Positions 27,523 to 36,385 of a DNA stretch of 64,000 nucleotides are shown in pieces. Made by a program: the position numbers and the translations under genes. Origin of the DNA: Pseudomonadota bacterium (GTDB lineage: Bacteria; Pseudomonadota; Gammaproteobacteria; Burkholderiales; Burkholderiaceae_B); NCBI GenBank assembly GCA_023423975.1, contig JAFAEO010000058.1, positions 62,001 to 126,000 on the forward strand, read 5' to 3'. Position 1 is the first letter of the stretch, and every line of letters begins with the position of its first letter. The notes under the pieces were generated by a model that searched no databases, was not told where the DNA came from, and was given only the letters and a program-made list of their open reading frames with translations.

Positions 27523-29175
27523 TTATCCCTGGTTCTGCCGCTGTTTCTGGTTATCCAGTGCTGCCCGGATAAAGCTGGAAAACAGCGGATGACCATTACG
27601 CGGCGTAGAGGTAAATTCAGGATGGAACTGAACCCCCATGAACCATGGGTGGCTCGGAATTTCCATCATTTCCGGCAGGTTCTCGGTCGGGGTACGGGCA
27701 CTGATGACCATGCCGGCTTCTTCAAGGCGCGGTACATAGACATTGTTCACCTCATACCGGTGGCGATGGCGCTCGTTGACTTCCGGACCATATATATCAT
27801 AGGCGCGCGTGCCTTCCTTGACCGGGCAGCGCTGGGCGCCCTTGCGCATTGTGCCGCCCAGATCGGAAGACGCCGTGCGTTTTTCCACTTTGCCTTCGCG
27901 ATCCATCCACTCGGTAATAAGCGCCACTACCGGATGCGGGGCCGCCGGATCAAATTCGGTACTGTTGGCACCACCCAGTTGAGCCACGTGGCGGGCAAAT
28001 TCGATGACGGCCAGTTGCATGCCCAGGCAGATCCCCAGGTAAGGTACCTTGTTTTCACGCGCATACTGTATCGCGCGAATCTTGCCTTCGGTGCCGCGCT
28101 TGCCGAAACCGCCCGGCACCAGAATGGCATCCAGCGCAGCCAGTTTTTCAACCGCACCGCCTTCCAGATCCTCGGAGTCGATATAGTCGATAACGACTTT
28201 GGAACGGGTATGAATACCGGCGTGCTGCAGTGCTTCGATCAGCGATTTGTATGACTCGGTCAGATCGACATATTTGCCGACCATACCAATGTGCACCTCA
28301 TGCTGTGGATGTTCCAGCGCATCGATCAGGCCGTCCCACATGGACAGATCGGCCGGCGGCGGAGAAATGGCCAGCGCATCGCAAACCAGCTCATCCAGTT
28401 TCTGGTTATGCAACATGGACGGAATTTTGTAGATGGAATCGGCATCCCATACGGAAATGACGGCATCCAGCGGTACATTGGAAAACAGAGAAATCTTGGC
28501 CCGCTCGTCTTCTGGCACTTCGCGGTCGGCACGGCACAGCAACGCGTTCGGGTAGATACCGATTTCGCGCAACTTCTGCACAGAGTGCTGCGTTGGCTTG
28601 GTTTTGAGCTCGCCCGCAGAAGCGATAAACGGCACCAGTGTCAAATGCACGAAAGCCGCGCCATTACGCCCCAGACGCAGGCTCATTTGCCGTACCGCCT
28701 CAAGAAATGGCAGGGATTCAATATCCCCCACCGTGCCGCCGATTTCCACAATGGCCACGTCGGTCTGGCCATCCCAGGCCTGCCTTGCACCGCGGATGAT
28801 GAAATCTTGAATTTCATTTGTAATATGGGGAATAACCTGCACGGTCTTGCCCAGATAGTCGCCCCGGCGCTCTTTGCGCAGCACGGATTCGTAAATCTGG
28901 CCAGTGGTAAAGTTATTGGATTTATGCATGCGAGCCGAAATGAATCGCTCGTAGTGGCCGAGATCAAGATCGGTTTCGGCGCCGTCTTCGGTGACGAATA
29001 CTTCACCGTGCTGCAAGGGGCTCATCGTACCCGGATCCACGTTGATATACGGATCCAGCTTGAGCATGGTCACCTTCAGACCACGCGACTCAAGGATAGC
29101 CGCAAGCGACGCGGCGGCGATTCCCTTGCCTAACGAAGAGACCACGCCGCCGGTAACGAATACATACTTTGTCAT
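27523..29175 (-). CDS. pyrG: CTP synthase
   Basis: 550-residue enzyme aminating UTP to CTP with glutamine. N-terminal synthase domain: TKYVFVTGGVVSSLGKGIAAASL, LKLDPYINVDPGTMSP, EIGGTVGDIESLPF. C-terminal class I glutaminase: PGGFGKRG, catalytic Cys in YLGICLGMQLAVIEFAR, and the His/Glu in GVQFHPEF. Length typical. First gene of the pyrG-kdsA unit. Confidence 0.98.
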   Translation of the reverse strand: MTKYVFVTGGVVSSLGKGIAAASLAAILESRGLKVTMLKLDPYINVDPGTMSPLQHGEVFVTEDGAETDLDLGHYERFISARMHKSNNFTTGQIYESVLRKERRGDYLGKTVQVIPHITNEIQDFIIRGARQAWDGQTDVAIVEIGGTVGDIESLPFLEAVRQMSLRLGRNGAAFVHLTLVPFIASAGELKTKPTQHSVQKLREIGIYPNALLCRADREVPEDERAKISLFSNVPLDAVISVWDADSIYKIPSMLHNQKLDELVCDALAISPPPADLSMWDGLIDALEHPQHEVHIGMVGKYVDLTESYKSLIEALQHAGIHTRSKVVIDYIDSEDLEGGAVEKLAALDAILVPGGFGKRGTEGKIRAIQYARENKVPYLGICLGMQLAVIEFARHVAQLGGANSTEFDPAAPHPVVALITEWMDREGKVEKRTASSDLGGTMRKGAQRCPVKEGTRAYDIYGPEVNERHRHRYEVNNVYVPRLEEAGMVISARTPTENLPEMMEIPSHPWFMGVQFHPEFTSTPRNGHPLFSSFIRAALDNQKQRQNQG

Positions 29176-29312
29176 TGGAGTAAGGGCCCCGCGAAAAGGG
29201 CCGTAGCAGGAAATTTGAATTATAGCTTGAGCCTGCCGCTTTTGTAAGGCGCCGGACGCCTTCGGTTCAAAACAGGTCGTATAATGATAGATGTAAATAT
29301 TAAGAAAAGATC

Positions 29313-29417
29313 ATGGACCGAAAACGAAAAACCCTGCTTATGCTGCTTTGCTACGTCATTGCCTTTTTTGTGACCATTGGCTTGCTGTCCCTGTGGGCCA
29401 CCACCCTTTACATGTAG
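29313..29417 (+). CDS. Small single-helix membrane protein (34 aa), unknown
   Basis: A 34-residue open frame: a basic start (MDRKRK) followed by one hydrophobic helix (LLMLLCYVIAFFVTIGLLSLW) and a short end. AAGAAAAGA lies five bases upstream of the ATG. Position-inside charge pattern fits a membrane microprotein. It is divergent from pyrG and convergent with the sirtuin gene. Only composition and context support it; no family recognised. Confidence 0.5.
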   Translation: MDRKRKTLLMLLCYVIAFFVTIGLLSLWATTLYM

Positions 29418-29488
29418 CATCCTTGCGGCATCCGGTATCGGATATATCGAATACAAGCTGTCTGTTTCGGTTTCCCCATGCGTGTCTT

Positions 29489-30364
29489 CTATACCGCTGC
29501 CAGCCGATCCCGGCAAACCCCGTCAGCCTCTGAAGAGACCTGCGCCAGAACGGCGTCAAGTGCAGTCAGTAACGGAGCACAAGCGGCATTCAGTTTGAGC
29601 GCAAGTACCGCATCGGCACGTGTTTTTCCCAGCGTGATGGCCGCCACCGGCTTGCCCTGTATAGCAGCGTCGCGCACAAAACGGTAGCCCGAATAAACCA
29701 TCAATGAGGAGCCCACCACCAGAACGGCGCTGGCCTGCTCCAGAGCCTGATAGACGGCATCGACACGGGCGCGCGGAACCGCTTCACCAAAGAACACCAC
29801 GTCCGGTTTCAGAATGCCACCACACCGGCCACAAGTCGGAATACGAAAGGAAGAAAAATCTGCTTCAAGGTCCACGTCGCCATCCGGCGCCATGACAGCC
29901 TTCATATCCGCCCAGGCGGGGTTCTCATTGAGCAGTTGCTGCTGATAATTCACGCGATCAAATCTACTATTGCAATGCATGCAGACCACGTTTGCCAGGG
30001 AGCCGTGCAGCTCCAGCAGCCGGGATTGACCAGCCTGCCGGTGCAGGCCATCAACATTCTGCGTCACTAGCAGACCTGTGTAGCCTTTGGCTTCAAGCGA
30101 TTGCAAGGCCCGATGCGCCGCATTCGGTTTGCCGCCAGAAAACATCGACCAGCCCACCATACTGCGCGCCCAATAGCGCTGGCGCGCCGCCTCGGTACCC
30201 ATGAACTGCTGAAATGTCATCGGCGGCGGCCGCATCCATGCCCCGTCGGTATCGCGATAGGCCGGGATGCCTGAATCGGTGCTGCAACCGGCGCCGGTAA
30301 TCACCAACAGGCCCGCGTGCTGCTGCATGAAGGCCTGCAGATCGGCAATAGCCGGCGCTGTCAT
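29489..30364 (-). CDS. NAD-dependent protein deacylase of the sirtuin family (Sir2)
   Basis: 291-residue sirtuin. NAD-binding motifs GAGCSTDSGIPAYRD and TQNVDGLHRQAG, catalytic His in LELHGSL, two zinc Cys pairs (CMHC and CGRCG), and GSSLMVYSGYRFV. The GAGCSTDSGIPDYR variant with Cys places it near SIRT4-like (class II) bacterial sirtuins, which remove acyl groups from lysines. Probably cytoplasmic control of metabolic enzymes. The cupin gene follows upstream by 9 bp on the same strand, so they may share a transcript. Confidence 0.93.
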   Translation of the reverse strand: MTAPAIADLQAFMQQHAGLLVITGAGCSTDSGIPAYRDTDGAWMRPPPMTFQQFMGTEAARQRYWARSMVGWSMFSGGKPNAAHRALQSLEAKGYTGLLVTQNVDGLHRQAGQSRLLELHGSLANVVCMHCNSRFDRVNYQQQLLNENPAWADMKAVMAPDGDVDLEADFSSFRIPTCGRCGGILKPDVVFFGEAVPRARVDAVYQALEQASAVLVVGSSLMVYSGYRFVRDAAIQGKPVAAITLGKTRADAVLALKLNAACAPLLTALDAVLAQVSSEADGVCRDRLAAV

Positions 30365-30373
30365 AAGCTTGAC

Positions 30374-30763
30374 CTACTCCGTGGTCTTGCCGTCAAAATG
30401 CTCTTCCTGCTCATCCTGCTTGGTAGCATGCACCACGCCATCACGATGTTCGGGCGGACCGTAAATCGTGTACAGACGCAGGGGCTGATCGCCGCTGTTG
30501 ATCACATTGTGGCGGGCACCGGCAGGAACGATTACCGCGTCATCATCCTCGATGGCATGCGATTGTCCGTCAATCACGACTTTGCCCTTGCCTTCTTCGA
30601 TGCGAAAGAACTGATCATGGCCTTCATGAACTTCTTCCCCGATTTCTTCACCAGGCTGCAGCGTCATCAAGACCAATTGCAGATTTTTCCCCGTGTAAAG
30701 CACCTTGCGGTAAAGATCATTGTTCACGGTCAATTCTTCGATATCATCGACAAAACCTTTCAT
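30374..30763 (-). CDS. Small cupin-domain protein
   Basis: 129-residue single-domain cupin (RmlC-like). Motif 1 is GEEIGEEVHEGHDQFFRIEEG and motif 2 PAGARHNVINSG, giving His/His/Glu/His metal ligands. It belongs to the conserved MKGFVDDIEELT group whose role is unsettled; many are called mannose-6-phosphate isomerase-like without proof. Start at ATG 30763, matching that conserved N-terminus. Just upstream of the sirtuin gene. Confidence 0.85.
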   Translation of the reverse strand: MKGFVDDIEELTVNNDLYRKVLYTGKNLQLVLMTLQPGEEIGEEVHEGHDQFFRIEEGKGKVVIDGQSHAIEDDDAVIVPAGARHNVINSGDQPLRLYTIYGPPEHRDGVVHATKQDEQEEHFDGKTTE

Positions 30764-30820
30764 ACGGCTTACTCCATAAAGTGAACGGGCCCGCAATACG
30801 GACCCCTATCGGCCCGGGAA

Positions 30821-31222
30821 TTACATTTCCCAGGATTGAAAAACGTCATTGACAAACTTAATCTCCAAAACCTGCTTACCCACATCGGCTTTGCCGGGGC
30901 TAAGCAGCCTGCCCGCAGAATCCACCATGGGCCCGACAACCGGTACAGCGCCAACCATATTGCCCGCCATACTGCCAGACGACTTGCGCGCGTATTTGAG
31001 TGTGGTTTCGTTATTGGAATTGCGGGTCGTGCGATCGGGTTCGCCAAAAACCTGGATCGTCTGAGCCTCGGTTGTCTTGTCCTTGATCAGGTTTTTATTG
31101 AGAAAAACCGGATCAAAATAATCAGCATTTCCCATCAGATCGGTTTTACTGGGAACCGCACACGCTACCAGCCCCGCACTGATCAGGCATCCCAGCAACA
31201 GCCATCGCATTCTCTTCATCAT
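30821..31222 (-). CDS. Putative lipoprotein with SmpA/BamE-like fold, unknown function
   Basis: 133-residue protein with lipoprotein signal (SAGLVACAVP, Cys21). Residues ~50-65 contain QTIQVFGEPDRTT, the short motif typical of SmpA/OmlA/BamE-like domains, followed by an Gly/Met/Val-rich SGSMAGNMVGAVPVVGPMVDSAG segment. BamE itself is usually different, so I do not call it BamE. Probably an outer-membrane-anchored periplasmic protein. Confidence 0.72.
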   Translation of the reverse strand: MMKRMRWLLLGCLISAGLVACAVPSKTDLMGNADYFDPVFLNKNLIKDKTTEAQTIQVFGEPDRTTRNSNNETTLKYARKSSGSMAGNMVGAVPVVGPMVDSAGRLLSPGKADVGKQVLEIKFVNDVFQSWEM

Positions 31223-31334
31223 CTACTCCGGAACAGGGGTTGGACCGATCGCAATTATCATACACCGCCTGACAATGCCTGCCATACACGGATGCTTTTT
31301 TTGCGCCCTGCTCATACCCAATATAATAAGCAGA

Positions 31335-31670
31335 TTATCCCACAGTTTTTTGCATTGACCAGCGCAGCGTGAACGCCGCCTTCGGGTATGCCACCAAATG
31401 CCTCTGGTTTGTCAGGGCCAGCCTGCCACAAGCGCTCTGGCTGTTGTCAGCAGGTAAAGAACGCTTTGAAACCAGCGATGCGCTGCGCAGTCGCAAAGAT
31501 CGAGCAAAAAACTTTTTTGCATGCTCGTTGGCAGCTGTGACTTTTTGCGTCGGCTTGTATCCAGGGCTTGCCTTGCATCCAGGCAGTTGCACGCAGCACA
31601 GAACTCTGATTACCCGATTGCTATTGACCCCTCTCCGATGTATTTTGTAACAACCATCCGTATGGAGCAT
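31335..31670. repeat. Possible dispersed non-coding repeat with strong A/T palindrome
   Basis: This segment lies between a lipoprotein gene and a 65-residue gene. Open frames on both strands look artefactual. The minus-strand reading (containing LRSASLVSKRSLPADN and AAFTLRWSM) resembles spurious ORFs I associate with repeated intergenic elements in Burkholderiales genomes; this is recall, not a search. It contains a perfect palindrome GCAAAAAA-C-TTTTTTGC at 31504-31520, flanked by CGA and GCTCG that extend pairing. Confidence 0.4.
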
Positions 31671-31718
31671 GTTACATTTTAAGCTCTACTTCGTTAACAA
31701 CTCGAATAAGGAGCACGT

Positions 31719-31916
31719 ATGAACATGCCATTTCGCAGACGTAAACGCAGTGTAGACCTGTCAAAAAAAGAAGGTCCGGAGTTTGACCATTGGTTAAAAT
31801 CGAACGTAACGGACAAAGGATACAGGGATTGGTATCGAGCGGACAGATTCGCTCGTGACAAATGGCTGGACCAGATAGAAATGCAACTCCATGACGGCAA
31901 AAGCAATCGCCGCTAA
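31719..31916 (+). CDS. Small basic protein (65 aa), unknown
   Basis: 65-residue protein with a strong AAGGAG ribosome site ending eight bases before ATG 31719 and its own terminator right after (31938-31980), which together make a real gene likely. Highly charged and rich in Arg/Lys/Asp/Trp (RRRKRSV..., KGYRDWYRADRFARDKWLDQIE); no signal or membrane segment. The repeated aromatic/charged pattern suggests a small helical, perhaps nucleic-acid-binding protein. No family recognised. Confidence 0.7.
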   Translation: MNMPFRRRKRSVDLSKKEGPEFDHWLKSNVTDKGYRDWYRADRFARDKWLDQIEMQLHDGKSNRR

Positions 31917-31937
31917 CCAATTGCACACGCATACCGG

Positions 31938-31980
31938 GGCGATGTCAGGCCGCAATCGATTCGGCCTGACATCGCCTTTT
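31938..31980 (+). terminator. Rho-independent terminator of the 65-aa gene
   Basis: Perfect 15-bp stem (31938-31952 with 31962-31976), nine-base loop, then TTTTCTCTCT. Twenty-one bases after the stop codon at 31916. Confidence 0.85.
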
Positions 31981-32433
31981 CTCTCTATTGGAACCCGGTC
32001 CTGCTGCGGGAATGAGACAAGGAAGCAGAATCCCTTAAATCATGCCCAACTGGCGCAACCGACCTTCCATACACGGGCTGCAGTGTCACTGAATGCCTTT
32101 CGGTAACTATCAAAAATCAGCAAACAACGACAGATTGGTTATCGCTACGTTTCGCCAGCCACAATGATGACATGATCACGCGAATGTCGAAGCATCTCTA
32201 ACATGATCAAAAATTATCAAAATCCGCCATGCGCTTCTTGCTCAGCGCCGAACAAAACAGCAAGTTCCAATGTACCCCTTGGCTTGTGGAATATCACTGT
32301 TCTGCTACACGCCTATGTTTCTGCCCAGCCAATATCCAACCCCAGCAATTCGATATTATTGCTAAGTGAAAACACTTATGTCATAACGTAACAAAACTGA
32401 CTATGGTGGGCGCTCATGTATAAGGAGATAGGG
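31981..32433. other. Intergenic stretch without recognised gene
   Basis: About 450 AT-richer bases between the 65-residue gene's terminator and the 41-residue YHYH-like gene. A 62-codon open frame at 32203-32391 has no ribosome site and a non-coding look. Presumably holds the promoter of the next small gene. Confidence 0.5.
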
Positions 32434-32559
32434 ATGAAGAAGATTGTATTAATGATGCTTTTGCTCATGTTTACCGCAACATCGTTTGCTCACGGTGGCC
32501 GTACTGATCGAAATGGCTGCCACAACGATAATAAAAACAACAGTCGCCACTGTCATTAA
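32434..32559 (+). CDS. Secreted 41-aa YHYH-like His/Cys peptide
   Basis: 41-residue protein: signal peptide MKKIVLMMLLLMFTATSFA, then a ~22-residue mature part HGGRTDRNGCHNDNKNNSRHCH. The GGRTDxxGCHxD...HCH layout matches short YHYH/excalibur-like peptides and domains seen at the ends of bacterial nucleases and as free small proteins. Two Cys and four His may bind a metal. AAGGAGA lies about six bases before ATG 32434. Too short for most gene finders. Periplasmic or secreted; role unknown. Confidence 0.75.
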   Translation: MKKIVLMMLLLMFTATSFAHGGRTDRNGCHNDNKNNSRHCH

Positions 32560-32674
32560 TGTAATAACTAAAATGGTCCCTGACCCAGTGGACGATGAGC
32601 AACAAAACCATGCCCCGGGTTGTCGACCCGATATTTGATTTATCTATGATCTAAACGGCTCATTGACGCCAGAC

Positions 32675-32703
32675 AAACAAAAAAGCCACCTAAAAAGGTG
32701 GCT
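32675..32703 (-). terminator. Terminator of the tRNA-Asn transcript
   Basis: On the minus strand an 8-bp stem (32703-32696 with 32691-32684), four-base loop, then TTTTTGTTTG. It lies 29 bases beyond the tRNA 3' end. Confidence 0.8.
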
Positions 32704-32731
32704 AATTCGTTGATATTACTGCAAAATTGTT

Positions 32732-32807
32732 TGGCTCCCCGAACTGGGTTCGAACCAGTGACCTGCGGATTAACAGTCCGTCGCTCTACCGACTGAGCTA
32801 TCGGGGA
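32732..32807 (-). tRNA. tRNA-Asn (anticodon GTT)
   Basis: 76-base tRNA on the minus strand. Acceptor TCCCCGA pairs with TCGGGGA-like 3' arm, D-arm GCTCAGTCGGTAGAGC, anticodon stem-loop GGACTGTTAATCC with GTT, T-arm CACTGGTTCGAACCCAGT-type, and encoded GCCA end. All arms pair. Confidence 0.97.
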
Positions 32808-32909
32808 TCAATTAAGAAAATGATTATAGCCAGAAACCTCGCAGCAATGCAAGCCCTTGCCTGCTCTCCTTCTTCTTTTTTAAGGAAATGTTGCATTTAG
32901 CTGACGGCC

Positions 32910-32938
32910 ATAAAAAAACACGCGACCGAAGTCGCGTG
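32910..32938 (-). terminator. Terminator of the DUF485-actP operon
   Basis: On the minus strand an 8-bp stem (32938-32931 with 32926-32919) closed by a TTCG tetraloop, followed by seven T. Twenty-three bases past the actP stop. Confidence 0.88.
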
Positions 32939-32960
32939 CTTACCGGCAATAACGCGCTGT

Positions 32961-34679
32961 TTAGTGCGCCGAAGCCTTGCTGCTGCCGATACCGGTTTCT
33001 GCACGTACGCGCTGGGCGTCGTATGCAGCAATATCGACTGCGGCACGCTTGCTCTTGTCGGTTATAGAAAAGAACCAGATACCAGCGAAGGCAATGATCA
33101 TGGAGAACAGTGCTGGTGACTTATAAGGGAATAGCGCGCTGCCCACAGGATTACCCAACGTCACTTCCCATACATCGGGTGACACGATGGTCAGCACGAC
33201 CGAGGATATCAGCCCCAGGAAGCCGCCAATAACGGCGCCGCGTGTGGTCATTTTTTTCCACATAATGGACAGGAAAAGAACCGGGAAGTTGGCCGATGCC
33301 GCAATGGCAAACGCCAGTGACACCATGAAAGCCACGTTCTGCTTCTCGAACAGGATGCCCAGTAAAATAGCCAGCACACCCAGCACGAACGTCGTGATAC
33401 GTGATACCCGCAGCTCGGTCGCAGAATCAACATTACCCTTGCGGAACACCGAAGCATATAGATCATGTGATACTGCAGAGGCGCCCGACAAGGTCAGCCC
33501 AGCCACCACAGCCAGAATCGTGGCAAAAGCCACTGCCGAGATAAAGCCCAGGAAAATATGTCCGCCCACGGCATCGGCCAGATGCACCGCCGCCATATTG
33601 GCCCCGCCGATGAGCCCGCCCTTCGCATCAAGAAAATCAGGATTGGTGGAAACGAAAATGATCGCACCAAAACCGATAATGAAGGTCAGCACATAGAAGT
33701 ACCCGATCCAGGTTGTCGCCCAGAAAACCGATTTACGCGCTTCCTTGGCATTGGGCACGGTGAAGAAACGCATCAGAATATGCGGCAGACCGGCAGTACC
33801 GAACATCAGGGCCATACCAAAGGAAATGGCAGAAATCGGATCCTTGATGAACGTACCCGGCCCCATGATGGACTTGCCTGCCGCCGCCGCCTCTTCGGCC
33901 GTTTTACCTGCAGCCAGTGCGCCCGCGGTCTTGACCTCAATGGCCTTGGAAAACAGCGCTTCAAAAGAAAAGTTGTTCAGTTTCATTACCATAAAGGCCA
34001 TGAACGAAGCGCCCGCAAGCAGCATGACAGCTTTGATGATCTGCACCCACGTGGTGGCAGTCATCCCGCCAAACAGCACGTAGACCATCATCAGCACACC
34101 CACGATTACAACCGCAATCCAGTAATCCAGACCGAACAGCAGCTTGATCAGCTGGCCAGCGCCTACCATTTGAGCAATCAGATAGAACAGCACCACCACA
34201 ATGGTGCCGCAGGCGGCAAAAGTACGTACCGGCATCTGGGCAAAGCGGTAGCTGGCGACATCGGCAAAGGTGAATCTGCCCAGGTTACGCAGGCGCTCGG
34301 CCATCAGGAACATAATGATAGGCCAGCCCACCAGAAAGCCGATAGAGTAGATCAGGCCGTCATAACCACTGGCCATGACCTGCGCGGCAATTCCCAGAAA
34401 GGATGCAGCAGACATATAGTCGCCCGCAATCGCCAGGCCATTCTGAAAGCCGGTAATGCCACCACCTGCCGTATAAAAATCCGAGGCCGATTTGGTACGG
34501 GCAGCGGCCCATTTGGTGATAAAAAGCGTCAGGCCAACAAAAACGACGAACATAATGATCGCCGTTATATTGACCTGCTGCTTGGTGGTTTCCCCGATGG
34601 CGTCTGCACCATAAGCAAGGGATAAAAACAGGCCGGTAAATGCTATACCGATCAGAAACCGCGACACACCTTTATTCAT
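32961..34679 (-). CDS. actP: Cation/acetate symporter ActP
   Basis: 572-residue sodium:solute symporter (SSS family) for acetate and other short monocarboxylates such as glycolate. About 13-14 hydrophobic helices; family segments SASDFYTAGGGITGFQNGLAIAGDYMSAASFLG, LGFISAVAFATILAVVAGLTLSGASAVSHDLY and GRFTFADVASYRFAQMP are intact. Its ATG overlaps the stop of the DUF485 gene by eight bases, giving translational coupling. Ends at a TTCG-loop terminator. Confidence 0.95.
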   Translation of the reverse strand: MNKGVSRFLIGIAFTGLFLSLAYGADAIGETTKQQVNITAIIMFVVFVGLTLFITKWAAARTKSASDFYTAGGGITGFQNGLAIAGDYMSAASFLGIAAQVMASGYDGLIYSIGFLVGWPIIMFLMAERLRNLGRFTFADVASYRFAQMPVRTFAACGTIVVVLFYLIAQMVGAGQLIKLLFGLDYWIAVVIVGVLMMVYVLFGGMTATTWVQIIKAVMLLAGASFMAFMVMKLNNFSFEALFSKAIEVKTAGALAAGKTAEEAAAAGKSIMGPGTFIKDPISAISFGMALMFGTAGLPHILMRFFTVPNAKEARKSVFWATTWIGYFYVLTFIIGFGAIIFVSTNPDFLDAKGGLIGGANMAAVHLADAVGGHIFLGFISAVAFATILAVVAGLTLSGASAVSHDLYASVFRKGNVDSATELRVSRITTFVLGVLAILLGILFEKQNVAFMVSLAFAIAASANFPVLFLSIMWKKMTTRGAVIGGFLGLISSVVLTIVSPDVWEVTLGNPVGSALFPYKSPALFSMIIAFAGIWFFSITDKSKRAAVDIAAYDAQRVRAETGIGSSKASAH

Positions 34680-34992
34680 GAGTTGCCCCTACGTCATTTA
34701 ACAGGCTGCGTTCCATGGCATCAAATTTTGAATTTGCAATCAAAATATAGACGCCGGTCAGTGCGATGATCAGAATCATCAGACCAAAACCTACCGGGAT
34801 ACCCCAAGTCATGGCGCCACCACTGATGGACTGGGCGAACAATTGTTTGTCAAACGCAATAATGCCAATAAAACCGACATAATACGCAACCAGAATAATG
34901 GCCGAAAAGACCCAGCCATACGTGCTGCGCATTCGCGTCATTTCTTTGTATTTCGGGTTCGCAATCACCCGTTGAACGATATCCTCACTCAT
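34672..34992 (-). CDS. DUF485 membrane protein (YjcH-like), partner of ActP
   Basis: 106-residue protein with two hydrophobic helices: VFSAIILVAYYVGFIGIIAF and WGIPVGFGLMILIIALTGVYI. Such DUF485 proteins almost always precede actP and are thought to help its assembly or function. Opening VQRVIANPKYKEMTRMRSTYGW is typical. Overlaps actP by eight bases. Confidence 0.92.
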   Translation of the reverse strand: MSEDIVQRVIANPKYKEMTRMRSTYGWVFSAIILVAYYVGFIGIIAFDKQLFAQSISGGAMTWGIPVGFGLMILIIALTGVYILIANSKFDAMERSLLNDVGATHE

Positions 34993-35614
34993 ATCTTTCC
35001 TCCCAGAAAGTATCGTTAAATTTTGATCGTTGTTATCAAATGCTTATCATTTGTGCAGCAAGTATGACCGTTTTACCTGTAGCCCTATGTTTCTGCAATT
35101 AGTGATATACCCTAGCAATACGTTGCCCAAAGCTCGTTTAAAACAGCGTCCAAATATATGTTTGGCGCTGCCGTTATTGGCGTCATCGGCTCAGGACGGG
35201 CCCGTCAATGGGGCTGGCACAGTGTTACCTGTGCACTCCGGGCGAGCCTTATCCTGCTACGCGGCATGAACGCAAGAACAAATTGAAATTCAAGAGTGCA
35301 GACTTCTGACAACATTTATGGCGTACCGAACCGGCTCATACCCTCGGCCCCCAGCCAGAACAGTCTGCTGACTACACTTATCGCTGTCACTTCTTGACTG
35401 CAGCTAACATTGACAGGCGCGCAATGCATAGCAATATCCAAAAAAGAGAAGCGCCGGGCCGGCAAAACTGCCGTTCAAAGAAATAAACAGCCTGCGCAGA
35501 CTGCTTCTTCATTCCATCACCCCAGCAGATGCCTGGCCAGCCAGCATCATCAGCACAACTGACACGACCACTGCATGCACCGTGCGTCTATGCATATATT
35601 AAGCAGACACGACC
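34993..35614. other. 620-base intergenic stretch
   Basis: Contains the promoter of DUF485-actP near its left end. Remaining sequence shows no conserved frame, RNA or repeat that I can recognise; open frames here (for example 35030-35269) lack ribosome sites. Confidence 0.5.
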
Positions 35615-35995
35615 TCAGTCATCATCATCGGCCGGTGCCTTCACAAAACAGGCTTTGTTGGCATTGGCCTCCAGCGTTTTGTATTTTTTACTCATGCGCT
35701 TGACGTCTTTCGGGTCGCGAAAGACACTGCCGCGCTCGCCGCCCAACCGGGCGTAACGGGCAGCGGTCGATATTTCGTTGAACTCGTTGTAGCTTACGTT
35801 TTTCGCAATATCATCGACCACACATGAACATTTATAAAAATATTCATAATCGCGATTATGTTTCTGCATGCACTCCAGCACGTACTCTACTCTGGTCGTG
35901 GTAGGAAAATCATTAGCCTGGGCGCTGACCGGCGCTGCGCCTAGAACGACCAGAGATAACAGGGCGGGGAACATTTTTTTAATGGAAAATTTCAT
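35615..35995 (-). CDS. Exported protein of unknown function next to the methanol dehydrogenase cluster
   Basis: 126-residue protein with a Sec signal peptide (MKFSIKKMFPALLSLVVLGAAPVSAQA). The ~100-residue mature part has four cysteines (LECMQ, YKCSCVV, KACFV), a mid-region YNEFNEISTAARYARLGGERG, and an acidic end (APADDDD). I recall similar small exported proteins beside PQQ-dependent alcohol dehydrogenase genes, so a periplasmic accessory role is plausible, but this is inference. The same DDDD end is echoed by EDDDD at the end of XoxJ here. Confidence 0.7.
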   Translation of the reverse strand: MKFSIKKMFPALLSLVVLGAAPVSAQANDFPTTTRVEYVLECMQKHNRDYEYFYKCSCVVDDIAKNVSYNEFNEISTAARYARLGGERGSVFRDPKDVKRMSKKYKTLEANANKACFVKAPADDDD

Positions 35996-36385
35996 GTTGT
36001 CCTACGAATCGAATAAAGCAGACTATGCATATCAAAGACGGCGCAAGCGAACCGCTGCCTGTATTTGTTCGCTCCTCCTATTGCGCCCTCTTCCATCCTG
36101 TTGCAAGCAATTATTGTGCCACGCTCGAGCCTGAACCATGTCCCGCGCCACAGCCAGCGGCCATCGCCGGCAAGGCACCGCTGCGCATCATGACGAGCGA
36201 CCGTCGGCCCACGACACTGAGCGCTGCGCGCAGGCGCAGCACCCGCAGCTTTCGGCACAACAATGTCACACACTGTGCCGGTTCCAGAGCACCACTACAA
36301 CCACGATGCGCCCGCTGCAGTGGGATGTTGCACCGCCCGGTCGGCGCCAATGCGATGTCCAGGTGCCGCAACCGGCAGCGGATTA
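35996..36385. other. 390-base stretch without recognised gene
   Basis: Lies between two minus-strand genes. Open frames exist on both strands but none has a ribosome site or recognisable product. It should carry the promoter for the exported protein at 35615-35995. Confidence 0.45.

Noticed and set aside
31369..31650. 93-codon plus-strand frame in the gene desert
   Set aside because: No ribosome site, and it overlaps a repeat-like palindromic element.
33558..34625. 355-codon open frame opposite actP
   Set aside because: Antisense shadow, very His/Gln/Lys rich, no start signals.
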